Positions 7,972 through 15,850 of a stretch of 64,000 nucleotides of DNA are shown here, one piece after another. A model generated the notes under the pieces. That model saw only the letters and a program-made list of their open reading frames with translations, had not been told where the DNA came from and did not search any database. The translations under genes were made by a program, and so were the position numbers. The stretch comes from Paracoccus aerius (GTDB lineage Bacteria; Pseudomonadota; Alphaproteobacteria; Rhodobacterales; Rhodobacteraceae): positions 62,001 to 126,000 of the forward strand of contig NZ_BNCL01000002.1 in NCBI RefSeq assembly GCF_014656455.1, read 5' to 3'. Each line of letters starts with the position of its first letter. Within the stretch, counting starts at the first letter, position 1.

Positions 7972-9487
7972 TTGTCCTCTCCTTCATCCAGTCGATCGCG
8001 GCCGCCAGGTCGTCGGCGGTCAGGTCATGTCCCGCCTGCACGACCCGCGCATCCAGGTCCGCCCCCTGGCGGGCCAGCCAGTCGTTCAGGCGCGGCGCGT
8101 GAGGGCCGTATGGATCGCGCGCGCCGGTCAGCGTCAGCACCGACAGGCCGGACAGGTCAGGTGCGGGCAGATCCTCCAGCACGGCCATCGGCCGCATCAG
8201 GATCGCGCGCCGGATCAGCCCGGGATGCAGGCCCATCACGGCGGCGGCGAAGTTCGCGCCGTTGCTGTAGCCCATCACCGTGATCCGCGCCGGTTCCAGC
8301 CCATAGGCGGCAACCGCGCCCTGCCAGAAGGCCGCAAAGGCCCCGGCCTCGGCCCGGATGTCGTCCTGGTCGAAGCTGGTCATCGAGGTGCGGCGGAAGA
8401 ACCGCGCCACTCCTTCCTCGGTTGACCGGCCGCGCAGGCCCAGAAGCGTCGCATGGGGCGCGATGCGATGGGCCAGGGGCATCAGGTCGGCTTCGTTGCC
8501 GCCGGTGCCGTGCAGCAGCAGCATGGTCTGGCCGTCGGGTTTGTCGGGCTGGCGCAGGCGGTGAACGAAGGGCAGATCTCTCATCACGGTCCTTTCCTCG
8601 CCCGGCCGGGCGAATTGCGGCAGAAGCAGGGGCAGGTCCCCGGTCTCCGCGACATGCGGGGGAAACATCAGCACCCGGCCCAGGGCATCGGCGGGTTCGT
8701 CAATGGCCATGCCAGGGCCATCCGTCGCCAGTTCGATCAGCGTATCGCCCGGCTCGCGGACGTAAAGCGAGGCGAAATACGTGCGGTCGTGAACCGTCAC
8801 ATCGCCCGCATTTCGCCGCGCCAGGGACTGGTGATGGTCCTGCAGTGCCGCAAGATCGGGCAGCCGCAGCGCCACATGGTCGATGACCCCCGTCCCCGGG
8901 ATGCCCGGCACGAAGCCCGATGCGTCGCGGATGTCGACGGCGTCCGTGTCCGACACGAGCCGCGTCAGGCCCCCCTCGGTCCCGCCGTGCCGATAGCCGA
9001 AGGGGACAAGGAAGGCCGCAGTCTGTTCGGGCACCGCGGACCAGATCGTCACGGCGCGCAGGCGGGCGGGCGCGGCGGGCCAGCCGGTATCGGGCGCGTC
9101 CGTGCCCACCAGCTTGACGATGATGCCGTCGGGATCCTTCAGCCGCAGCACAGGCTCGGCCCATTCGCGCACCGGCCCCTCGACCCGCAAGCCGCGCTGC
9201 ATGGCGCGGGTCAGCCAGTCGCCGATCCGGGCACGCGGCACGGCCAGGGCAATTTCAGCCACACGGCCATGGCCGACCCGTCCCGGCGCGCCGTCCTGCC
9301 ACACAAGGAAGCTGACAAGGCTGCCGGGGCTGCCCTGTGGGTCGCCATAGAACAGGTGCAGTTGCTCGGCATCCTCGAAGCCCGCCGTCTGCTTGACCAG
9401 GGACAGGCCCAAAAAGCCCATCCAGAAGTCGACATTGGCCTGCACGTCGCGGGTGATCGCCGTCACATGATGGATTCCGCTGGTCAT
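7964..9487 (-). CDS. Fusion of VOC ring-cleaving dioxygenase and carboxylesterase/phospholipase-type hydrolase
   Basis: One uninterrupted 507-residue protein. Residues 1-300 are an MhqO-type dioxygenase with two VOC modules and probable metal ligands His7, His204 and Glu252. Residues 303-507 are an alpha/beta hydrolase of the MhqD/YpfH carboxylesterase type, with LLLHGTGGNEADL, nucleophile elbow GYSNG (Ser408), Asp458 in GARDPYGP and His487 in AGHDL. In Bacillus the equivalent activities are separate neighbouring genes (mhqO, mhqD). ATG at 9487 gives the VOC N-terminus MTSGIHHVTAIT; an earlier in-frame start adds an unrelated Arg-rich stretch. Divergent from pirin across operator 2, with the GNAT gene downstream. 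Confidence 0.9.
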   Translation of the reverse strand: MTSGIHHVTAITRDVQANVDFWMGFLGLSLVKQTAGFEDAEQLHLFYGDPQGSPGSLVSFLVWQDGAPGRVGHGRVAEIALAVPRARIGDWLTRAMQRGLRVEGPVREWAEPVLRLKDPDGIIVKLVGTDAPDTGWPAAPARLRAVTIWSAVPEQTAAFLVPFGYRHGGTEGGLTRLVSDTDAVDIRDASGFVPGIPGTGVIDHVALRLPDLAALQDHHQSLARRNAGDVTVHDRTYFASLYVREPGDTLIELATDGPGMAIDEPADALGRVLMFPPHVAETGDLPLLLPQFARPGEERTVMRDLPFVHRLRQPDKPDGQTMLLLHGTGGNEADLMPLAHRIAPHATLLGLRGRSTEEGVARFFRRTSMTSFDQDDIRAEAGAFAAFWQGAVAAYGLEPARITVMGYSNGANFAAAVMGLHPGLIRRAILMRPMAVLEDLPAPDLSGLSVLTLTGARDPYGPHAPRLNDWLARQGADLDARVVQAGHDLTADDLAAAIDWMKERTNG

Positions 9488-9570
9488 CGCGCACCTCTGG
9501 GTCGTGAAACATCTGGCTGGAAGATGCGGTTCCTGCACCGCCTGGGCCAGCCGGCGGCCAGTCAATCCGG

Positions 9571-9589
9571 CGTTCGCAATTCCAGAACG
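9571..9589. promoter_or_regulatory. Putative LysR operator 2
   Basis: CGTTCGCAATTCCAGAACG, extendable to GGCGTTC-N9-GAACGCC, with T-N11-A. It matches operator 1 at 5099 in the first nine and last five bases. It sits between the divergent VOC-hydrolase fusion and pirin genes; a further CGTTCG half site follows near 9602. Confidence 0.65.
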
Positions 9590-9652
9590 CCTTTTGTCTT
9601 TGCGTTCGGCCCGGGCAGACATACCCTTTCAGCCAGCAACAGGAGGAACACT

Positions 9653-10594
9653 ATGAGTTGGAACCCCGCCCTTGCGCCCGGCTGCCCCGACGAGATCGGC
9701 CCGGACGCCATCGAGACGCTGATCATCCCCCGCGCCCGCGACCTTGGCGGGTTCGAGGTGCGCCGCGCCCTGCCCGCGCCCAAGCGCCAGATGGTCGGTC
9801 CCTTCATCTTCTTCGACCAGATGGGCCCGGCCGAGTTCCTGACGAACCAGGGGATCGACGTGCGTCCCCATCCCCATATCGGGCTGGGCACGGTCACCTA
9901 TCTGTATCGCGGCAGCTTCCAGCATCGTGACAGCACCGGCGCCGACCAGATCATCACGCCTGGCGCGCTGAACTGGATGGTCGCCGGACGCGGCGTCACC
10001 CATTCCGAGCGCAGCCCCGAGGCGGTGCGCCAGGGGCCCAGCAGCCTTCTGGGCATCCAGACCTGGATCGCCCTGCCCGACAGCCACGAGGACATGGCAC
10101 CGGCCTTCGAGCATCACGGCAAGGATGCGCTGCCCGTGATCCGCGACACAGGCATCGAGGCCCGGCTGATCCTGGGCCGCGCCTATGGCGAAACCGCGCC
10201 CGCGACGATGTATTCGGACACCTTCTACCTGGACGTGACGCTGGACCCCCGCGCCCGCTTTCCCCTGCCCGCCGATCACGAGGATCGCGGCATCTATGTC
10301 ACCGAAGGCTCCATCCGCATCGCGGGCCAGGACTTCGAGGCCGGGCAGATGATGGTCTTCCGCCCCGGCGACGCGATCACCGTGCAGGCGGGCGACCGGG
10401 GCGCGCGGCTGATGGCCCTGGGGGGCGAGACCCTGAACGGGCCGCGCCATATCTGGTGGAACTTCGTGGCCTCCTCGCGCGAGCGCATCGAAGAGGCGAA
10501 ACGCCAATGGCAGGCGGAACGTTGGGGCCAGGGGTGGTTCGACCTGCCGCCCACGGACCGGGCCGAACACATCCCCTTGCCCGAAAGGAACTGA
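9653..10594 (+). CDS. Pirin-family protein
   Basis: Bicupin protein of 313 residues. The first cupin carries the pirin metal site: His73 and His75 in RPHPHIGLGTVTYLYRG, then His117 and Glu119 in MVAGRGVTHSER, the positions expected for the Fe-binding His/His/His/Glu set. Bacterial pirins may have quercetinase (ring-opening dioxygenase) activity or be stress-linked regulators; the sequence does not tell which. The ATG at 9653 has AGGAGG eight bases upstream. It forms an operon with the DUF924 gene three bases downstream and is divergent from the VOC-hydrolase fusion gene, sharing operator 2. Confidence 0.93.
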   Translation: MSWNPALAPGCPDEIGPDAIETLIIPRARDLGGFEVRRALPAPKRQMVGPFIFFDQMGPAEFLTNQGIDVRPHPHIGLGTVTYLYRGSFQHRDSTGADQIITPGALNWMVAGRGVTHSERSPEAVRQGPSSLLGIQTWIALPDSHEDMAPAFEHHGKDALPVIRDTGIEARLILGRAYGETAPATMYSDTFYLDVTLDPRARFPLPADHEDRGIYVTEGSIRIAGQDFEAGQMMVFRPGDAITVQAGDRGARLMALGGETLNGPRHIWWNFVASSRERIEEAKRQWQAERWGQGWFDLPPTDRAEHIPLPERN

Positions 10595-10597
10595 CCC

Positions 10598-11143
10598 ATG
10601 ACGATCAAGACCGCGCAGGACGTGCTGGACTTCTGGTTCTCGCCGCAGATGGAGCCGATGTGGTTCGCCAAGTCCGACGACGTGGATGCCCAGATCCGCG
10701 ACCAGTTTGCCGCCACCTACGAGGCCGCGCACCGTCGCGAGTTCGACGACTGGGCCGAAACCGCCGAAGGCGCGCTTGCCTTGGTGATCGTGCTGGACCA
10801 GTTCCCGCGCAACCTGTTCCGCGGCAGCGGCCGGGCCTTCGAATCGAATGATCTGGCCTTGGAGCACGCCCGGGCCTCGTTGGACGCCGGATTCGACACC
10901 CAGGTCGATCCGCAGCGGCGGCAGTTCTTCTATCTGCCCTTCATGCACAGCGAGGATCTGCCCGACCAGACCCGCTCGGTCGAGCTTTACGAGGCCCTGG
11001 GCAACGATAACAGCCTGCGCTTCGCGATCGCGCATCGCGACATCATCCAGCAGTTCGGCCGATTTCCGCACCGCAACGCGGCCCTGGACCGGCCCAATAC
11101 GCCGGACGAGGCCGAGTTCCTGAAGACGCACAAGGGTTTCTGA
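10598..11143 (+). CDS. DUF924-family protein
   Basis: 181-residue helical protein of the DUF924 (TPR-like) family. Family hallmarks are visible: VLDFWFSP at the N-terminus, IVLDQFPRNLFRGSGRAFES near residue 65, FFYLPFMHSED near residue 111, and IIQQFGRFPHRN near residue 150. Biochemical function is unknown. It begins three bases after the pirin stop and is probably cotranscribed, so its regulation likely follows the LysR cluster. Confidence 0.9.
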   Translation: MTIKTAQDVLDFWFSPQMEPMWFAKSDDVDAQIRDQFAATYEAAHRREFDDWAETAEGALALVIVLDQFPRNLFRGSGRAFESNDLALEHARASLDAGFDTQVDPQRRQFFYLPFMHSEDLPDQTRSVELYEALGNDNSLRFAIAHRDIIQQFGRFPHRNAALDRPNTPDEAEFLKTHKGF

Positions 11144-11169
11144 ACGCTGGACCTTTGGGGGCGGTCGGA

Positions 11170-11179
11170 TTATCTACAA
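11170..11179. promoter_or_regulatory. BioR box upstream of bioR
   Basis: TTATCTACAA, one mismatch from the alphaproteobacterial BioR consensus TTATMKATAA. It ends only three bases before the bioR ATG and suggests autoregulation. Confidence 0.7.
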
Positions 11180-11182
11180 TCC

Positions 11183-11806
11183 ATGCCGCCCGAACCCCTT
11201 GCCCATCGCATCAGCCGCGAACTTGCCGCGCGCATCGTTTCCGGCCGGATCGCGCCGGGCGAGCGGCTGCGGCAGGATCACGTCGCCGCCGAATTCGGCG
11301 CAAGCCATGTTCCCGTGCGCGAGGCGTTTCGCCACCTGGAAAGCCGCGGCCTTGCCGTCAGCGAACCCCGCCGCGGCTTTCGTGTGGCGGGATTCTCGCT
11401 GGCCGAGGTGCGCGAGGTGGCCGAGATGCGCGCCGCGCTGGAGGTGCTGGCCCTGCGCCATGCCGCGCCCCATCTAACCCCTGCGATCATGGACCGGGCC
11501 GAGGAAGCGACGCGGGCAGGCGACTGCGCGGGCGATGTGGAAACCTGGGAAGAGGCCAACCGCCACTTCCACCGCCTGATCCTCGATCCCTGCGGGATGC
11601 CGCGCCTGCTGAAATCCATCGCCGATCTGCATACCGCAAGCGCCCGCTTCCTGTTTTCGGGCTGGCGCGCGGAATGGGAGGCGCCGACCGACCGCGACCA
11701 CCGCGCGATCCTGCACGCGCTGCGGTCGGGCGATCTGGACCGCGCCTGCGCCGTGCTGGCGCGGCATGTCCAATTCAGCGGCCAACGGCCCCGGACGCGG
11801 CGCTAA
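11183..11806 (+). CDS. bioR: GntR-family biotin regulator BioR
   Basis: 207-residue GntR protein with an N-terminal winged helix (RISRELAARIVSGRIAPGER, then HVPVREAFRHLESRGL at about 45-60) and a C-terminal FCD helical domain from about residue 75. The identification as BioR rests on context: a BioR box precedes it, another stands before the adjacent bioY, and alphaproteobacterial bioR is commonly next to biotin genes. BioR represses biotin synthesis and uptake genes. No Shine-Dalgarno sequence is visible, because the box occupies that position, so the message may be leaderless. Confidence 0.88.
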   Translation: MPPEPLAHRISRELAARIVSGRIAPGERLRQDHVAAEFGASHVPVREAFRHLESRGLAVSEPRRGFRVAGFSLAEVREVAEMRAALEVLALRHAAPHLTPAIMDRAEEATRAGDCAGDVETWEEANRHFHRLILDPCGMPRLLKSIADLHTASARFLFSGWRAEWEAPTDRDHRAILHALRSGDLDRACAVLARHVQFSGQRPRTRR

Positions 11807-11822
11807 ACGATCCCACTTGATC

Positions 11823-11832
11823 CGATAGATAA
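11823..11832. promoter_or_regulatory. Weak second BioR-like half site before bioY
   Basis: CGATAGATAA, which on the other strand reads TTATCTATCG and matches eight of ten BioR consensus positions. It lies 33 bases upstream of the strong box, where it could support cooperative binding or be chance. Confidence 0.35.
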
Positions 11833-11865
11833 TTCATGGACTATCCTCGCACGACGAATCCATAA

Positions 11866-11875
11866 TTATCTATAA
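11866..11875. promoter_or_regulatory. BioR box upstream of bioY
   Basis: TTATCTATAA, a perfect match to the consensus TTATMKATAA, extended to the 12-base near-palindrome ATTATCTATAAT. It lies 20 bases before the bioY start codon. Confidence 0.85.
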
Positions 11876-11894
11876 TTCAGGATAGGGACGATCA

Positions 11895-12458
11895 ATGACG
11901 CCAACTCCAGCCTTCAGCCCCGTGAACCCGCACAGCCTGTCCCTGCCCATCCGCCTGCTGGCGGTCGCTTTCGGCACGGTCCTGCTGGCCATTTCCTCGC
12001 GGATCGAGGTGCCGATGGTGCCGGTGCCAGTCACCATGCAGACCTTCACTGTGGCGATGATCGGCGCGCTTTACGGCTGGCGGCTGGGGACGCTGACGGT
12101 GCTGGCTTGGCTGGGACAGGCGGCCTTGGGCCTGCCGGTGCTGGCGGGCGGCGCGGGGGGCCTTGCCCATTTCGCGGGACCGACCGGCGGCTACCTGGTA
12201 GCTTTCGCGGTCATGGCCACGCAGATCGGCTGGCTGGCGGAACGCGGCTGGAACGGCGACAGGGCCGGGCTGGCCTTCCTATCGATGCTGGCGGGCAACC
12301 TGATCTGCCTGGCCATGGGCGCGGCCTGGCTGTCGCGCGGCATCGGCTGGGATGCGGCGATCGTCCACGGCGTCACCCCCTTCCTGATCGGCGCGGTCTT
12401 GAAATCCGCCGTGGGCGCGCTTGCGCTGCGCCAGCTGGGCCGCCCGCGCCGGGCATGA
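11895..12458 (+). CDS. bioY: Biotin transporter BioY (ECF S component)
   Basis: 187-residue integral membrane biotin uptake protein with about six hydrophobic segments. The family signature is present: VPMVPVPVTMQTFTVAMIGA followed by LYGWRLG and, after LGQAALGLPVLAGG, the GLAHFAGPTGGYLVAF segment. It can work alone or with the EcfA/T energising module; no bioM/bioN genes are adjacent. The upstream BioR box implies repression by BioR when biotin is adequate. The stop overlaps the DUF1284 start as ATGA. Confidence 0.95.
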   Translation: MTPTPAFSPVNPHSLSLPIRLLAVAFGTVLLAISSRIEVPMVPVPVTMQTFTVAMIGALYGWRLGTLTVLAWLGQAALGLPVLAGGAGGLAHFAGPTGGYLVAFAVMATQIGWLAERGWNGDRAGLAFLSMLAGNLICLAMGAAWLSRGIGWDAAIVHGVTPFLIGAVLKSAVGALALRQLGRPRRA

Positions 12459-12901
12459 CGATCCGCCTTCGCGCGCATCACCTGCTTTGCCTGCTGACTT
12501 GGGCGGGCAAGGGCTACAGCCCCGCCTTCACGGCGGGGTTCACCGCCATCGCGGGCCGTATCGCTGCGGGCGAGGCGGTGGCGATGGTCGAAGGCCCCGA
12601 CGATGTCTGCGTGCCGATGCTGGCCGATCCCGGCTGCCATTGCCGGGGCGGCAGCGTCGCCCGTCGCGACGCGCAGGCCGCCCGCGACCTGGCCGCGCTT
12701 CTGGGCCGCCCGCTGGCGCCGGGGCAGCGGCTGGTGCTGGACCCCGCGACCCTGGCCCGGATGCGCCGCGCCTTCGCGGGCGGGGCGATCCGGACGGCCT
12801 GCGCAGGCTGCGAATGGTCCGGCCTGTGCCGCGACATCGCCGATGACGGCTTTGCCGGGACGGTGCTGCCCGCCCCTCAGCCGGGCAGGCTGCGGGCCTG
12901 A
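12455..12901 (+). CDS. Cys-rich DUF1284 protein, putative iron-sulfur binding
   Basis: 148-residue protein of DUF1284 (COG3543). It starts TIRLRAHHLLCLLTWAGKGY and has seven cysteines (12, 52, 61, 63, 116, 119, 125), including CHC and CAGCEWSGLC clusters suited to binding an Fe-S cluster or zinc. Function unknown. The four-base overlap with bioY places it under the same BioR-controlled promoter, tying it to biotin physiology. Its 3' end overlaps the converging acyl-CoA ligase gene by 25 bases. Confidence 0.88.
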   Translation: MTIRLRAHHLLCLLTWAGKGYSPAFTAGFTAIAGRIAAGEAVAMVEGPDDVCVPMLADPGCHCRGGSVARRDAQAARDLAALLGRPLAPGQRLVLDPATLARMRRAFAGGAIRTACAGCEWSGLCRDIADDGFAGTVLPAPQPGRLRA

Positions 12902-14499
12902 TCGCGCAGCACGAACTTCTGGATCTTCCCGGTCGAGGTCTTGGGCAGCGGCCCGAAGACCACCGTCTTCGGCGCCTTGTAATGGGCCATGTGGTCGCGG
13001 CAGAAGGCGATGATATCGGCCTCGGACGCGTCCTTGCCGGGCCGCAGGTCCACGAAGGCGCAGGGGGTTTCGCCCCATTTCGCATCCGGTCGCGCGACCA
13101 CCGCCGCCTCGTTCACCGCCGGGTGGCGGTACAGCACATCCTCGATCTCCACCGACGAGATGTTTTCCCCGCCCGAGATGATGATGTCCTTGCTGCGGTC
13201 CTTGATCTCGACATAGCCGTCGGGATGCATCACGCCCAGATCGCCCGTGGCGAACCAGCCGCCGCGAAAGGCCTTGGCGGTGGCCTCGGGGTTCTTGAGG
13301 TAGCCGCGCATCACGTTGTTGCCGCGCATGAAGATCTCGCCCAGCGTCTGCCCGTCATGGGGGACGGGGGCCAGCGTCTGGGGATCGGCCACCATCAGCC
13401 CGCCAAGCGCCGCGTTGCGCACCCCCTGCCGCGCCTTCAGACGCGCCCTTCGATCCGGCGGCAGTTCGTTCCATTCCGGCTTCCAGACGCAGACGACCGA
13501 GGGGCCATAAACCTCGGTCAGGCCATAGACATGGGTGACCTCGACGCCCATGTCCTCCATCGCCTGGATCACCGCGGCGGGGGGCGAGGCGCCGGCGGTC
13601 ATCACCTTCACCGGGTGGTCGAAGCGTTTCAGATGCGCGTTCTGGGCCAGCATGTTCAGCACGATGGGCGCGCCGCAGAAATGCGTGACGCCTTCGCCCG
13701 CGATCAGTTCGAAGATCGGCTCGGCCCGCACCGCGCGCAGGCAGACCGAGGTGCCGGCATTCGCGGCCATGGCCCAAGGGAAGCACCAGCCGTTGCAGTG
13801 AAACATCGGCAGCGTCCACAGATAGACCGAATGCGCGGGCATCCCCCAGTCCTGCAGCTGAGAGATTGCGTTCAGCGCCGCCCCCCGGTGGTGATAGACC
13901 ACGCCCTTGGGATTGCCGGTTGTCCCCGAGGTATAGTTCAGCGCGATCGCGTCCCATTCGTCGGCGGGCGGCTGCCAATCGAATGCGGGATCGCCTTCGT
14001 CCAGCAGGGCCTCGTAATCCAGGTGGCCTATGGGATCGCCATGGGTGATCGTGGGGTCCAGAATGTCCACGACCAATCCGATGTCGCATCCCTTCAGCGC
14101 CTCTCGCGCAAGGGGGGCGAATTCGCTGTCCACCAGCAGGGCCTTGGCCTCTCCATGCTGCAGGATGAAGCGCACGGTGTCCGCGTCCAGCCGCGTGTTG
14201 ATCGCGTTCAGCACCGCCCCCAGCATGGGGATGCCGAAATGTGCCTCGTAAAGCTCGGGGATGTTGGGGGCGATCACCGCCACCGTGTCGCCCCGCCCGA
14301 TCCCGCGCGCCGACAGCGCGCTTGCCAGCCGGCGACAGCGATCCTGGGTTTCCGCCCAAGTCCTGCGGACCGGGCCGTGGACCAGGGCCAGCCGGTCGGG
14401 ATGGATCGTCGCCGTGCGGGCCAGGAAGTCCAAGGGCGTCAATTGCGCGAAATTGGCCGCGCAGGCGTCAAGGCCCTGGTCGTAGATCGTGTTCGTCAT
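12877..14499 (-). CDS. AMP-dependent acyl-CoA synthetase (DmdB-like)
   Basis: 540-residue ANL-superfamily ligase that adenylates a carboxylic acid and transfers it to CoA. Motifs include LNYTSGTTGNPKGVVYHHRG (P-loop, about residues 185-204), YGLTEVYGP, GWFATGDLGVMHPDGY and the C-terminal KTSTGKIQKF with the catalytic lysine. Length and overall sequence resemble the medium-chain or methylmercaptopropionate-CoA ligases abundant in Rhodobacteraceae, but substrate cannot be assigned from this. ATG at 14499 (GGGGAGGGGGAC upstream) was chosen; the ABM monooxygenase gene precedes it by 22 bases. Confidence 0.92.
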   Translation of the reverse strand: MTNTIYDQGLDACAANFAQLTPLDFLARTATIHPDRLALVHGPVRRTWAETQDRCRRLASALSARGIGRGDTVAVIAPNIPELYEAHFGIPMLGAVLNAINTRLDADTVRFILQHGEAKALLVDSEFAPLAREALKGCDIGLVVDILDPTITHGDPIGHLDYEALLDEGDPAFDWQPPADEWDAIALNYTSGTTGNPKGVVYHHRGAALNAISQLQDWGMPAHSVYLWTLPMFHCNGWCFPWAMAANAGTSVCLRAVRAEPIFELIAGEGVTHFCGAPIVLNMLAQNAHLKRFDHPVKVMTAGASPPAAVIQAMEDMGVEVTHVYGLTEVYGPSVVCVWKPEWNELPPDRRARLKARQGVRNAALGGLMVADPQTLAPVPHDGQTLGEIFMRGNNVMRGYLKNPEATAKAFRGGWFATGDLGVMHPDGYVEIKDRSKDIIISGGENISSVEIEDVLYRHPAVNEAAVVARPDAKWGETPCAFVDLRPGKDASEADIIAFCRDHMAHYKAPKTVVFGPLPKTSTGKIQKFVLRDQARSLPG

Positions 14500-14521
14500 G
14501 TCCCCCTCCCCTTTTTCGCGA

Positions 14522-14842
14522 TCAGCCGGCCCGGCCGATATGCTGGATCGCGGTGAAGCCTTCGAAGCGGGGGCCGCCTTCGTACAGCTTCTTCGTCTCG
14601 CCCGCCCTCGCATGGGCGTCGCGGAACTGCTGGCTGCGGGTCCAGCCGATGAAGTGATCCTCGGACTCCCAGACCGTGTGCGAGGCATAAAGCCGCCGCC
14701 CGTTCTCCTCGGGGCCCTTCAGCATGTGAAATTCGACAAAGCCCGGCAGGCTGTCCAGCTTGCTGTCGCGCGACAGCCACAGGGCCTCGAACTCGGCGGC
14801 GTTTTCGACGGGGACGGTGAAACGGTTCATGGCGATGAACAT
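14522..14842 (-). CDS. Antibiotic biosynthesis monooxygenase (ABM/HmoA-like) domain protein
   Basis: 106-residue dimeric ferredoxin-like fold protein: MFIAMNRFTVPVENAAEFEA, then LPGFVEFHMLKGPEE and HTVWESEDHFIGWTRSQQF, typical of heme-degrading HmoA/IsdG-like and ABM proteins. ATG at 14842 is supported by GAGGAG eight bases upstream. Probably cotranscribed with the acyl-CoA ligase. Either heme turnover or oxidation of a small aromatic is possible; neither is shown. Confidence 0.85.
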   Translation of the reverse strand: MFIAMNRFTVPVENAAEFEALWLSRDSKLDSLPGFVEFHMLKGPEENGRRLYASHTVWESEDHFIGWTRSQQFRDAHARAGETKKLYEGGPRFEGFTAIQHIGRAG

Positions 14843-14980
14843 GGCGCAACTCCTCTTTGCCGGCGATCCTGCCGATCCTGCAGCCATGGATAAGCCCCGG
14901 CCCGCCCCCTGTCACGCGCTTGTGACGGGGGTTCCGGGCGTTCCGGGTTACGCTTCCGCCGATCTTTCCGGGGGACGACC

Positions 14981-15796
14981 ATGCGCCTTGCCCTTGCCAC
15001 CGCCGTGATCGCCGTTCTGCCGCTGGCCGCGCAGGGCCAGGAACGCAGGCCCAGCCATTGTATCGCCATCGCGGGCGGACCCGAACGCATCCAGCAGGCC
15101 GCTTGGTCCGACCCGGTGCCGGAACGGTCGGTCAGGCTGTCCTTTCTGGGACATGCCATGTTCCTGATACAGACGCCGGGGGGCCTGGACATCGTCACCG
15201 ACTTCAACGGCAACCTGCATCCCGACGCGCCGGTGCCGGACGTGGTGACCATGAACCGCGCCCATTCCAGCCACTGGACCGAGCGGGTGGACGGGATCCC
15301 CCATGTCCTGCGCGGCTGGTCCGAACAGTTCGGGGTTGCTGCCGACCACTACCTGACGCTGGGCGACGCGCTGATCCGCAACGTGCCGACCGACATCCGG
15401 TCCTTCGGCACGGTCGAGGAAAGCGGCAATTCCATCTTCGTCTTCGAGGCGGGCGGCCTTTGCATCGCGCATCTGGGCCACCTGCATCACGAACCCACCG
15501 ACGAGGATTACGCCCGCCTGGGCCGCGTTGACGTGCTGCTGGTCCCGGTCGACGGCAGCTACACGATGGAGCAGGCAGCGATGATGCGGGTGGTCAGCCG
15601 CCTGAACAGTTCGGTGGTGATCCCCATGCACTGGTTCGGCCCCGCCCGGCTGGAGGCCTTCCTGACCGGCATGTCGGGCCAGTTCGACATCCAGCGGCCG
15701 GGTGGCAGCGAATATCTGGCGTCCTTGCGGGGGCTGCCGGACCGGCCGACGGTGGTGGTGCTGGAACCGGCCTCGATGGGGCGAAGCTGGCCTTGA
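14981..15796 (+). CDS. Exported metallo-beta-lactamase-fold hydrolase (UlaG-like)
   Basis: 271 residues with an N-terminal signal peptide (MRLALATAVIAVLPLAAQG). The core resembles the UlaG-like branch: LSFLGHAMFLIQTPGG, DIVTDF, a degenerate metal motif NRAHSSHWT, CIAHLGHLHHEP and VIPMHWFGP. The canonical HxHxDH is not intact, so metal content and activity are uncertain. Upstream bases 14905-14931 can form a CCCCC-GTCAC/GTGAC-GGGGG hairpin between this gene and the divergent ABM gene. Confidence 0.82.
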   Translation: MRLALATAVIAVLPLAAQGQERRPSHCIAIAGGPERIQQAAWSDPVPERSVRLSFLGHAMFLIQTPGGLDIVTDFNGNLHPDAPVPDVVTMNRAHSSHWTERVDGIPHVLRGWSEQFGVAADHYLTLGDALIRNVPTDIRSFGTVEESGNSIFVFEAGGLCIAHLGHLHHEPTDEDYARLGRVDVLLVPVDGSYTMEQAAMMRVVSRLNSSVVIPMHWFGPARLEAFLTGMSGQFDIQRPGGSEYLASLRGLPDRPTVVVLEPASMGRSWP

Positions 15797-15850
15797 CGGG
15801 GCATTGCGGGCGCGGGACAGTCCGCCGCAACCCAGCGAAAGCCCCCTCCC

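Noticed and set aside
8453..9652. Long N-terminal extension of the pirin reading frame
   Set aside because: It runs antisense to the VOC-hydrolase fusion; the pirin fold begins at 9653 behind an AGGAGG site.
14905..14931. CCCCC-T-GTCAC/GTGAC-GGGGG hairpin between the ABM and metallo-hydrolase genes
   Set aside because: Could be an operator or terminator, but no regulator gene is adjacent and no second copy was found, so it was noted only in the gene entry.
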